DNA from: Myxococcales bacterium
GTDB lineage: Bacteria; Myxococcota; Polyangia; Fen-1088
Length of the DNA: 8,795 nt
Assembly: GCA_003157315.1 (NCBI GenBank)
Contig: PMJE01000590.1
Location: 248-9,042, forward strand
Direction of reading: 5' to 3'
Shown: one piece after another, positions 1 to 5,608 of the stretch
How positions within the stretch are numbered: position 1 is the first letter of the stretch
Layout: every line of letters starts with the position of its first letter
Notes under the pieces: generated by a model
The model's input: the letters and a program-made list of their open reading frames with translations, nothing else
Database searches by the model: none
Told to the model about the DNA's origin: nothing
Program-made: the position numbers and the translations under genes

Positions 1-13
1 TGCAGTTTGCACC

Positions 14-148
14 TCAACCGCGGGTGCGCTCGACGAATGGGACGCGCACGAATCCGGGGACGGCATCGAATCCGGCGTCGAAGGTCGCAACCGGGCCTAT
101 GCGTCCTTCCTTTTGCAAAACATTGGCGTCGAGGACGCACTCAGCCAT
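14..148 (-). pseudogene. Remnant of a VapC-like PIN-domain toxin, centre deleted
   Basis: This is a 44-codon reading frame with an ATG at 148 inside the end of the antitoxin-like gene. It opens with MAECVLDANVL, the first beta strand of a PIN domain with its first metal-binding Asp (D8). After a few residues (QKEGRIGP) it continues VATFDAGFDAVPGF, which matches the end of a PIN domain with the last acidic residue (D24). PIN toxins are normally about 120-140 residues, so roughly 80-90 residues are absent, including the central acidic residues needed for RNase activity. The remaining N- and C-terminal pieces are in one frame, so an in-frame internal deletion is the simplest explanation. It should be inactive as a nuclease. 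An alternative is a genuine microprotein that only resembles PIN ends. Confidence 0.6.
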
Positions 149-362
149 CGTAGAGGTGCGCGCAGTCTTCGAGAGCGTCTCCGCCGAGGGTGACGATACC
201 CTCCAGGCCATGCAGACGTTGCCAGGCGGCCGTCTTCTGGCTCTCGTGGGCAGCCCTTGGCCCTCGACGACTCATCTCCGCGAGGACGGAAGTTCGATCC
301 TCGGGACTCAGAGCTGCCAGTTCCTTGGCCAGTTCTTCTATGCGTGCGCGTGTCGTGGCCAT
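141..362 (-). CDS. Small antitoxin-like protein of a PIN-toxin pair
   Basis: This 73-residue protein has an ATG start at 362. Its N-terminal half is helical and charged (RARIEELAKELAALSPEDR), followed by a short basic stretch. It ends in the segment LEGIVTLGGDALEDCAHLYDG. From memory, that C-terminal pattern (G-I-V-x-GGDA-x-ED-x-LYDG) occurs in small proteins encoded directly upstream of VapC-like PIN toxins, so I read it as the antitoxin of a type II toxin-antitoxin pair; a family search is needed to confirm this. Its TGA stop (143-141) overlaps the ATG of the next reading frame (148-146) by 8 bp, the usual translational coupling in such pairs. The partner is reduced to a remnant, so this may now be an orphan antitoxin. 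It is divergent from the ClpX-like gene. No strong Shine-Dalgarno is visible. Confidence 0.6.
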   Translation of the reverse strand: MATTRARIEELAKELAALSPEDRTSVLAEMSRRGPRAAHESQKTAAWQRLHGLEGIVTLGGDALEDCAHLYDG

Positions 363-475
363 CTACAAACAAGCGTAAACCCATTCTCTACGAGGGGCAA
401 CCGAACAGGTTCCGAATGGGTGCAGAGTACGACGGCTGCGCCCACCAGGCCGCCCTGTGCTAGCCTTGAGAAACG
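363..475. promoter_or_regulatory. Divergent intergenic region with a nested inverted repeat
   Basis: This 113-bp gap separates the antitoxin-like gene (leftward) from the ClpX-like gene (rightward), so it should contain both promoters. It holds a 7-bp inverted repeat, CCCATTC at 380-386 and GAATGGG at 414-420. Inside it is a smaller one, AACC at 399-402 and GGTT at 408-411. Antitoxins often bind palindromes in their own promoter, so this is a candidate operator. The arms are short and could be chance. No convincing -35/-10 pair is visible. Confidence 0.25.
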
Positions 476-1669
476 GTGGAACAGCTCAAGAAGTCGCGGC
501 GGTCCGGTCTTGAGAACCTGGTCAGGTTCGCCAAGGAACTTCCTGTGCTGTCGCCGCGTGAGATCTACCGGCGGCTTGAGGAACTCGGCTACCGCGGACA
601 GAACGAGGCGCGCCGGGCGGTATCGCTCATGGCCTACCGCCACGTCCGCCGCATCAAGCGCATCTACGTCGACGGGGTCAAGCGCGAACACCTTCTGCCC
701 AAATCCAATACCCTGCTCATCGGACCCACCGGGTGCGGCAAGACCTTTCTGGTCGAATTGCTGTTCCAGCAGATCCTGCACCTGCCCACTGTGATCATCG
801 ATATCACCACCTATTCGGAAACTGGCTACGTGGGACAGGACCCAAGCACGATTCTCACCCGCCTTCTGCATGCAGCCGACGACAATCCTCTGCTGGCTGC
901 CATCGGCATCGTGTGCCTGGACGAGTTCGACAAGATCGCATCCGGGCAGAACAACGCCGTGTTTGCCGGCGCCGGGACCACCAAGGACGTCACTGGCCTG
1001 GGCGTGCAGCGCGAGCTGCTCAAAATGCTGGAAGCTTCCGAGGTGGTGGTGCCACTTGAGTTGACCCATTCCAGCTTCAACGACCACGTCTTGATGTCGA
1101 CCGCCGACGTGGCGTTTATCGCCGCCGGGGCATTTTCCGGTTTTCACCAGCTCGCACGCCGTCGTGCCGCCGGCGATTCGATCGGGTTCGGCCGCACCCC
1201 CCTCGGCGGCGGCTCGCCCGACGCAGTTGCGGTCAGCTACAGCCCCGACGAGGTCGAGCAGGTGGCCAATTTCCAGGCCTACGGCTTCCTCCCCGAATTG
1301 CTGGCGCGTTTTTCGCGCTTCGTGCCTTTTCAGGCGCTGGACGCGGCCACCCTGACCGACATACTGGAATCGAACGTCGTGGACCGCCTGACCCGGGAAT
1401 TCGAAGAAGAGGGTTTCGAACTGCAAGTCGAAGCGGCGGTCGTTCAGAAAATCGTGGCCGAATGCCTGAAACGCGAAACCGGTGCGCGCGGCCTGCAACA
1501 GGTGCTGACCCGCCACATCGAGAACGCCGCCTTCGAATCCTTTGCCGAGGCGTCGAGCGGCCGCGTGCGCGTGTATCTGGACAGCGGCGCGATCAAGGTG
1601 GAAGCCCAGGTGCAAGGGCAACGGGCCAAGGACGACGAATCCAGTCAGGCAGGCTCGGAGGAAAGCTAG
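476..1669 (+). CDS. ClpX-like AAA+ ATPase lacking the zinc-binding domain
   Basis: This 397-residue protein aligns with ClpX from its small-helix region (LSPREIYRRLEELGYRGQNEARR) to the C-terminus. Visible motifs are Walker A GPTGCGKT (83-90), pore loop GYVG (117-120), Walker B IVCLDEFDK (145-153), the sensor-1 region FIAAGAFSGF (214-223), an IGF tripeptide (236-238) where ClpX has its ClpP-docking loop, a box VII arginine in LARF (R278), and sensor 2 GARG (R338). It should be an ATP-driven hexameric unfoldase. It lacks the Cys4 zinc-binding N-domain of canonical ClpX and has no RKH-type pore loop, so substrate choice probably differs. It ends in an acidic, Ser-rich tail. Start is GTG at 476 with a weak GAG at 468-470. 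No clpP, tig or lon neighbour is present, which argues for a specialised paralogue rather than the housekeeping clpX. It is convergent with the LolB-like gene across a palindrome. Confidence 0.9.
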   Translation: MEQLKKSRRSGLENLVRFAKELPVLSPREIYRRLEELGYRGQNEARRAVSLMAYRHVRRIKRIYVDGVKREHLLPKSNTLLIGPTGCGKTFLVELLFQQILHLPTVIIDITTYSETGYVGQDPSTILTRLLHAADDNPLLAAIGIVCLDEFDKIASGQNNAVFAGAGTTKDVTGLGVQRELLKMLEASEVVVPLELTHSSFNDHVLMSTADVAFIAAGAFSGFHQLARRRAAGDSIGFGRTPLGGGSPDAVAVSYSPDEVEQVANFQAYGFLPELLARFSRFVPFQALDAATLTDILESNVVDRLTREFEEEGFELQVEAAVVQKIVAECLKRETGARGLQQVLTRHIENAAFESFAEASSGRVRVYLDSGAIKVEAQVQGQRAKDDESSQAGSEES

Positions 1670-1808
1670 TTAGCTGTTTCTCACAGAGAGTACAGGGGAC
1701 GCAGAGGTCGGAAGAGAAGAAGGGGCTCGGACTGGAAGGGAGCCAACCCTTCCTTCTCTCCCCTCAGCCTCTGTGGCCTCTGTGGCCTCTGTGAGAAACA
1801 GCTAACTA
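1667..1808. repeat. 142-bp palindromic element between convergent genes
   Basis: The ends are perfect 22-bp inverted repeats (1667-1688 and 1787-1808), beginning TAGTTAGCTG. Complementarity continues imperfectly inwards: ACAGGGGACGCAGAGG on the left matches copies of CCTCTGTGG on the right, and GAAGAGAAGAAGG pairs with CCTTCCTTCTC around the centre. Nearly the whole segment can therefore fold into one hairpin. The first TAG on each strand is the stop codon of the flanking gene, and the match fails at the next outward base (1666/1809). The element may act as a bidirectional terminator. Its size, purine/pyrimidine bias and precise ends resemble a small non-autonomous mobile repeat. No T-tract follows it. 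Confidence 0.85.
1768..1794 (+). repeat. Three tandem 9-bp CCTCTGTGG units
   Basis: The right arm of the palindrome contains CCTCTGTGG at 1768-1776 and 1777-1785, followed by CCTCTGTGA at 1786-1794. The left arm has only degenerate counterparts (ACAGAG, ACAGGGG, GCAGAGG). The arms have therefore evolved unequally, or the right arm has been homogenised. Confidence 0.85.
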
Positions 1809-2645
1809 CATCCCCGGTTCTTGCAGCAGATAGCCGGGCGGGGGCGCGAGCAGGAAGGCGTCAGCCGGGAAGACAGGGTTCACTATCCGGTCACGGACCT
1901 TGATCTCCACGCCGTCGTCGAAATCGCGACCTGGCTCGGCAAAGCGGGTAAACCCAGGGAACGACTGCCCGTTGCTGCGCTGCAAGTCCTCGTAGGAGAC
2001 GCGCCAACGGTCCCGAGCGAGCGCCGGCTGACCCGCGACCGCGACCACATCCCAGGCGGCCGCCAGCGGCGCTGGCCTGTGCAGACTCACCCAAAACTCG
2101 GCCCCGTCCGGCGCCTGCAAATGCAGCACATCCGCGCCCCGGTCCCACCCGATATCCAGCGCCTTGCTTCCCTCAGGGAGAAACACGTCGCCCAGTAGGA
2201 TGGCGGCCACGGCCTGGGCAGGCAGGGGGATGCGAATCAGGGAAGCCACGTTGCTCGGGGTGGCGGAACCCTGGCGAACGGTCTTCTTCTGGTGGTCGAC
2301 AAATACGAAGCTGCCGTCGTGAACCGCCAGCGCGGCCACTGTGCCCTGCAACGTGACCTCCGCCTCGAAGCGCAAGTTGCCGGCGCGCTCAACCAGCATC
2401 TGAACCGTGCCGCGCACACGCTGGCCGCCCAGCCAGCTCGTGGTGCGTGTCTCCAAGTTCAGACTGCGCGCAGCGGCCTGACGCGCGCGCAGTGCCGCCA
2501 GCAGCTCATCGGCGCTGGGAACCGGATACCTCCGTTGCGCCGGTACAGTCGCCGCGCAAGCAGCCAGCAGAAGGGAAATCGTGAGCAGGACGGTGCGGCC
2601 GAGCAACCCGTCGTAGCAACAGCCTGTCGGGAAATTTCCGGACAT
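1806..2645 (-). CDS. LolB/DUF4292-like outer-membrane lipoprotein
   Basis: The product has a lipoprotein signal, RTVLLTISLLLAAC, with an LAAC lipobox. After it comes a helix (SADELLAALRARQAAARSLNLE) and a beta-rich body (RVRGTVQMLVERAGNLRFEAEVTLQG, then VHDGSFVFVDHQKK). It ends NPVFPADAFLLAPPPGYLLQ. This layout and the PxxAFxLxPPPG ending fit the LolA/LolB-fold lipoproteins (DUF4292/LolB-like), which bind or insert lipoproteins at the outer membrane. The upstream TPR lipoprotein gene is a usual partner in deltaproteobacteria. The start is uncertain. ATG 2645 (279 aa) is used here. ATG 2882, three bases after the TPR stop, gives 358 aa but buries the signal peptide behind 92 low-complexity residues, while TTG 2606 gives 266 aa with the cleanest signal peptide. 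None has a good Shine-Dalgarno. A palindromic repeat occupies 2608-2869 and probably disturbed the original start. The TAG stop lies in the 1667-1808 palindrome. Confidence 0.75.
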   Translation of the reverse strand: MSGNFPTGCCYDGLLGRTVLLTISLLLAACAATVPAQRRYPVPSADELLAALRARQAAARSLNLETRTTSWLGGQRVRGTVQMLVERAGNLRFEAEVTLQGTVAALAVHDGSFVFVDHQKKTVRQGSATPSNVASLIRIPLPAQAVAAILLGDVFLPEGSKALDIGWDRGADVLHLQAPDGAEFWVSLHRPAPLAAAWDVVAVAGQPALARDRWRVSYEDLQRSNGQSFPGFTRFAEPGRDFDDGVEIKVRDRIVNPVFPADAFLLAPPPGYLLQEPGM

Positions 2646-2869
2646 CGCAGGTTGGCCAGCGTGCCCGTGAGCGATAGCGTGAGCGGTAGCGACCAGCGTG
2701 GTGCGGCTTGCGTGCGCGATTTGCGTGAGCGTGTGCGGTGCGCGGAACGCTCTTCGCCTTCCCGCAAAACGCACACGAACTCGCTCACCCTCACGCTCTC
2801 GCCCACGCGGCCCGCGAGCCGGGCTTTCTGGCGGCCCGCAATGTTCCGACAGGCCGTAGCCATGCACGG
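2608..2869. repeat. About 262-bp imperfect palindromic element at the 5' end of the LolB-like gene
   Basis: Matching arms: GCCTGTCGG at 2622-2630 is the exact complement of 2846-2854, and the 26-mer at 2667-2692 (GTGAGCGATAGCGTGAG...) matches the complement of 2781-2806 at 21 of 26 positions. Near the centre, CGTGTGCG-like and CGCACACG segments can pair. CCGT (2608-2611) and ACGG (2866-2869) mark the approximate outer limits. The body is rich in GTGAGCG and GCGTG words, unlike the adjacent genes. It lies between the TPR gene stop and the signal-peptide codons of the LolB-like gene, and it is open in that gene's frame. Exact ends and any target duplication cannot be fixed from one copy. It probably forms a large hairpin in the operon mRNA. 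Confidence 0.7.
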
Positions 2870-2885
2870 TCATTCGCTGCATCCG

Positions 2886-4661
2886 CTACCGCCCGGCAGC
2901 GCGCTGAGATTCGATGCCCGCCAGGCTCTCCTCCAGCCGACGGCGCAGGCGCTCCTCGGGTTTGTGGCTCAATGCCTTGCGATAGGCGGCCGCGGCCCGC
3001 TCGGGCTCCGATCGTTTTGCGTAGAGATCGCCCAGGTGAGAAAGGATCTCGGCGTCGGCAAGGTCAAGCCGTCCGGCCTGCTCCAAAAAGACACCGGCCT
3101 TGTCTAGTTGGCCCGCGCGAAAACTCACCCAGCCCAGGCTGTCGAGCACCGCGCCCGTGCCAGGCTCCAGAGCCGCCGCGGCTTGCAGCCGCCTACGCGC
3201 CCTATCCAGGTCGTGGCTATGGTCCGCGGCGACGAAGCCCCAGAAATTAAGCACCTCAACCGAGTTGGGCTTCTTCTTGATGAGCGGCTCGACCAAATCC
3301 AGGGCACGCTGCCAGGCGCCTCGTCGTTCCTCGATCATGGCCAGGCTCAAGGTCAGGCGTGCCTGGTCCGGCTGGCTGGCCTGCAATGCCTCCAACCTGT
3401 GCGCGGCCATGACCGCATCGCCCCGCTTCTCGTCGATGAAGGCCAGCGCAATCGCCGCATCTAGCTTCTGTCCCGCATTGTCACCGGCCGCGGCCGCGGC
3501 GCTTTCTGCCAGGCGCGCCGCCTCTGCGGTCTTGCCTTGCTCGCGTAGCAGCTCCGCCGCCCGCAGACGCGCCTCGAAAAACAACGGCGAGGTCTTGGGC
3601 ACTGCGACCAGAGTCGCCAGCGCCTCGTCGCTCTGATCTAGCTCTTTGAGCAGCGCGGCCGCAGTCAGCGTCAGCCGCGCCTTGGCGTCGTCGGAGATGC
3701 CTGCCTCCTGCGCCTTCTTCACCAGCGCCAGGGCGCGGTCGAGGAGGTGCGCCGAACGCTGCAGTTCAATGCTGCCCGCCAGACTCTCAGGATCCGAGCC
3801 GGCTAGGGGAGAAACCAAATCATCGGCCAGCTGCTCGGCGGCCTTGCCCTCGCCGATTCCGACGAGAAAACGTGCGTAGGCTGCCGCGATTTCCAGGGAG
3901 CCCTCTCCCCTGTCCAGGGCCTCGCGAAAAGCGCGCCGGGCTTCGTCGTTGCGCCCCTGGGCGGCCAGAAGCCACGCCAGGGCGGTGAGTGCCTCGATGT
4001 GATTGGGCTCCTGGGTCAGGGTCTGGCGAAGCTGCGCCTCGCTTTGTGCCATGTCTCCCAGCGCCCAGGCCACCGCCATCAGGCGCATATGCCCGGAAAG
4101 CGACGCCGGTTCGCGGTGACAGAGATCGGCCAGGGTGCTGGCTGCCGCGGGAACGTCGAGCGCCAGGATCTGCGCCTCGGCCAATTCCAGATAGACCGCC
4201 TCGGCTGTGTCAGGCTCGTCGGCAAAATCCACCTTGCCCACTGCCTGTCGCAAGGATTGCACCGCGCCGGCCACCTCACCCTGGGCCTGGCGCAGGTGCG
4301 CCTGGGCCATCAGGCCGTCGGGCGTGACTTCGATCTTGAACGAGGCGTGGATGGCCGCGGCCGCATCGGACAGGCGCCCGAGACGCATGAATATCTCGGC
4401 CAAATGCGCCTGTAGCTCGGGCGATTCGTCGTCGAAAATCAATGCCCGCTGCAGTTCAGCCGCGGCTTCTTGCCAGCGCTCCTCCTCTTCGTAGAGGAAC
4501 GCTCGGCTGGCGTGCTCGTAGGCGCTGGCATCCACCGAACGCGTGACGATCTGCCGGTCGTTGACCAGCTTGGTTATGGGCGGTGCCTGGGTGGCGCAAG
4601 CGCCCAGACATGCGGCGGCCAGGGCAAGGAAAGTTTGCCTGGCGGTTCGCGGGATCACCAA
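2886..4661 (-). CDS. TPR-repeat lipoprotein
   Basis: This 591-residue protein has a lipoprotein signal (FLALAAACLGAC, lipid-accepting C22), so it is expected to be membrane-anchored outside the cytoplasm. The rest is almost entirely alpha-helical TPR-like repeats, for example around residues 48-78 (ASRAFLYEEEERWQEAAAEL), a central set (HIEALTALAWLLAAQGRNDEA) and a strong C-terminal set from about 470. The segment LNFWGFVAADHSHDLDRA followed by LDSLGWVSFRAGQLDKA is the signature of a widespread family of bacterial TPR lipoproteins whose members have LNxxGYxxADxxxxLDEA and LDSLGWVxYxxGxxxEA. It probably scaffolds a protein complex at the outer membrane. The gene is followed on the same strand by the LolB-like gene, a pairing seen in other deltaproteobacteria. 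The start is either TTG 4661 or GTG 4658, and the GTG overlaps the TGA of the upstream 83-codon fragment. The stop TAG is at 2888-2886. Confidence 0.9.
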   Translation of the reverse strand: MVIPRTARQTFLALAAACLGACATQAPPITKLVNDRQIVTRSVDASAYEHASRAFLYEEEERWQEAAAELQRALIFDDESPELQAHLAEIFMRLGRLSDAAAAIHASFKIEVTPDGLMAQAHLRQAQGEVAGAVQSLRQAVGKVDFADEPDTAEAVYLELAEAQILALDVPAAASTLADLCHREPASLSGHMRLMAVAWALGDMAQSEAQLRQTLTQEPNHIEALTALAWLLAAQGRNDEARRAFREALDRGEGSLEIAAAYARFLVGIGEGKAAEQLADDLVSPLAGSDPESLAGSIELQRSAHLLDRALALVKKAQEAGISDDAKARLTLTAAALLKELDQSDEALATLVAVPKTSPLFFEARLRAAELLREQGKTAEAARLAESAAAAAGDNAGQKLDAAIALAFIDEKRGDAVMAAHRLEALQASQPDQARLTLSLAMIEERRGAWQRALDLVEPLIKKKPNSVEVLNFWGFVAADHSHDLDRARRRLQAAAALEPGTGAVLDSLGWVSFRAGQLDKAGVFLEQAGRLDLADAEILSHLGDLYAKRSEPERAAAAYRKALSHKPEERLRRRLEESLAGIESQRAAGR

Positions 4662-4906
4662 GTGAGGGTAGCACAGGGCGGAGCCAGGCGAAGGGTGCTG
4701 TCTGGAGTATCCTTTGGGATCTCCACTCCGAGCATGGCGCGCGTGATCTTGACGTCGTCGATCGTCACTTCGACGTCGTTCGCCGCAGCCACTTCCACCC
4801 GGACGCGCAGCCGGGGAATTCGAGGTTGCAGCTCAGCAAGCTCCTTCTCAGCATCTGCTTGCGCCCGCCGATAGCCGCGGTGCGGACGAAGTGGATTCCG
4901 ACTCAT
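4655..4906 (-). pseudogene. Fragment of a myxobacterial TPR/PEGA-type protein
   Basis: This is an 83-codon frame. The middle part, AEKELAELQPRIPRLRVRVE, then NDVEVTIDDVKITRAMLGVEIPKD, strongly resembles an internal block of secreted myxobacterial proteins (coiled-coil or TPR plus PEGA-like domain) with LxPRIPRLxVRVxG...VxVxLDGxxVPxALLGVxxPVDPG. In those proteins it is preceded by a signal peptide and helical region and followed by a PEGA-like domain. Both are missing here: the frame ends in unrelated TPDSTLRLAPPCATLTW. It is therefore most likely a decayed remnant. Such genes often sit next to Ser/Thr kinase genes, and a kinase on the same strand lies about 700 bp upstream, separated by an opposite-strand gene. 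Its TGA (4657-4655) overlaps the possible GTG start of the TPR gene, so a small coupled leader protein cannot be excluded. Confidence 0.5.
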
Positions 4907-4944
4907 CGGGATTCGCGAGGATCCAGTTCCAGGCGAGCCCGCGG

Positions 4945-4950
4945 TATACT
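4945..4950 (+). promoter_or_regulatory. Candidate -10 box (TATACT) for the Cys-rich lipoprotein gene
   Basis: TATACT matches the -10 consensus at 5 of 6 positions and lies 26 bp before the ATG at 4977, predicting a leader of about 20 nt. No good -35 is seen 16-18 bp upstream, so support is modest. Confidence 0.35.
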
Positions 4951-4965
4951 TGCCCCGGCGACGTC

Positions 4966-4971
4966 AGGAGG
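4966..4971 (+). promoter_or_regulatory. Ribosome binding site AGGAGG that fixes the start
   Basis: A perfect AGGAGG sits 5 nt before the ATG at 4977. It selects this start over the in-frame ATG about 27 bp upstream, which would add the charged extension MPRRRQEVP in front of the signal peptide. Confidence 0.85.
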
Positions 4972-4976
4972 TGCCG

Positions 4977-5456
4977 ATGCCCATCATCCGTCAAATTGTC
5001 CTGGTGCTCGCGGCTGCAGCCACGGCAGCGTGCACAAACGATCCGCTTCAGCAAAAAGCGATACCCGACGCCTCGACTGGCGCAGGCCGTTTGGGGATCG
5101 GCGAGCTCTGCGACCTGCTGGTCGATGCAGGAGCAAACAATTCCGTCTACAACAACCAGGTGCTTCAGTGCCCGAGCCGCATCTGCCTCAAGCCGCAGGA
5201 TCAGGTTGGCGGAGTGGATACCGCCCCGCTTTGCTCGTCCGAGTGCTCGCAAGACAGCGACTGTCTCGGTCAGACTCGGGACCCAAACAGCCCGAGTGAT
5301 AGGCGCTGCAAGGGCGGCTTCATCTGCGGGGCGGCGTTCAACATCGGCCCGCTTTGCTGCAAGAACCTTTGCCTGTGCAAAGACTTCTTCGCGAACCCTC
5401 CGCCAACCGCCGCGACCTGTGTCCCCTACCCGAATAGCGGAATGGGCTGCCCATAG
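4977..5456 (+). CDS. Small Cys-rich secreted or lipid-anchored protein
   Basis: This 159-residue protein has a Sec signal peptide (IRQIVLVLAAAATAAC). The cysteine at 19 may be lipidated, although threonine at -3 is atypical for a lipobox. The mature part contains 14 further cysteines, an even number compatible with seven disulfides, in clusters such as QCPSRIC, CSSECSQDSDC, CKGGFIC and CCKNLCLC. The CSxxCxxDxDC spacing is common in secreted myxobacterial proteins with C-x(n)-DSDC repeats, whose functions are mostly unknown. A strong Shine-Dalgarno and a possible -10 box indicate an independent transcript. The gene is on the opposite strand between the kinase and the TPR/PEGA fragment, so it may have been inserted there. 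I do not recognise a specific function; structural or binding roles at the cell surface are plausible. Confidence 0.8.
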   Translation: MPIIRQIVLVLAAAATAACTNDPLQQKAIPDASTGAGRLGIGELCDLLVDAGANNSVYNNQVLQCPSRICLKPQDQVGGVDTAPLCSSECSQDSDCLGQTRDPNSPSDRRCKGGFICGAAFNIGPLCCKNLCLCKDFFANPPPTAATCVPYPNSGMGCP

Positions 5457-5483
5457 ATCTCTGCGTCCGCTTTGGTGGAAAAG

Positions 5484-5608
5484 CTAGCCAGCGGCGTTCT
5501 GGATCGGGTTCCGCGAGATCCTGGTCAGTCGCAACTCCCGCAGCATGGAACCCATGCGCCCGGAGGGGCCGTGATGTTCATGCTGCCGGCCGTAGGCGTG
5601 CTGGCTAG
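5484..5608. repeat. 9-bp inverted repeats bracketing a convergent intergenic region
   Basis: CTAGCCAGC at 5484-5492 is exactly complementary to GCTGGCTAG at 5600-5608. The right copy contains the kinase TAG stop (5607-5605). The pairing does not extend inward convincingly, so chance cannot be excluded. The enclosed sequence has no coding signal other than the last base pairs of the kinase gene. Confidence 0.4.
5535..5565. terminator. Hairpin between the convergent Cys-rich and kinase genes
   Basis: GCATGG (5543-5548) and CCATGC (5552-5557) form a perfect 6-bp stem with an AAC loop. Outside it, CTCCCG (5535-5540) and CCGGAG (5560-5565) pair at 5 of 6 positions after a 2-nt internal mismatch. 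The site lies 79 bp after one stop and 40 bp after the other, as expected for a shared bidirectional terminator. No T-run follows on either strand. Confidence 0.4.

Noticed and set aside
338..1621. A 427-codon open frame antisense to the ClpX-like gene
   Set aside because: It mirrors a gene with complete AAA+ motifs, is His/Gln/Gly-rich with no recognisable domain, and results from high-GC codon bias.
1679..1800. CRISPR-like interpretation of the CCTCTGTGG repeats
   Set aside because: Units are 9 bp with no spacers and belong to one arm of a palindrome.
2292..3107. A 271-codon plus-strand frame across the LolB-like gene start and TPR gene end
   Set aside because: It is antisense to two supported genes and runs through the palindromic element; composition is that of a shadow frame.
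4848..5252. A 134-codon minus-strand frame overlapping the Cys-rich gene
   Set aside because: It is antisense to a gene with a perfect ribosome site and signal peptide. A stretch reading AWNWILANPDESE caught the eye as a possible frameshifted extension of the TPR/PEGA fragment, but it matches nothing I recognise.
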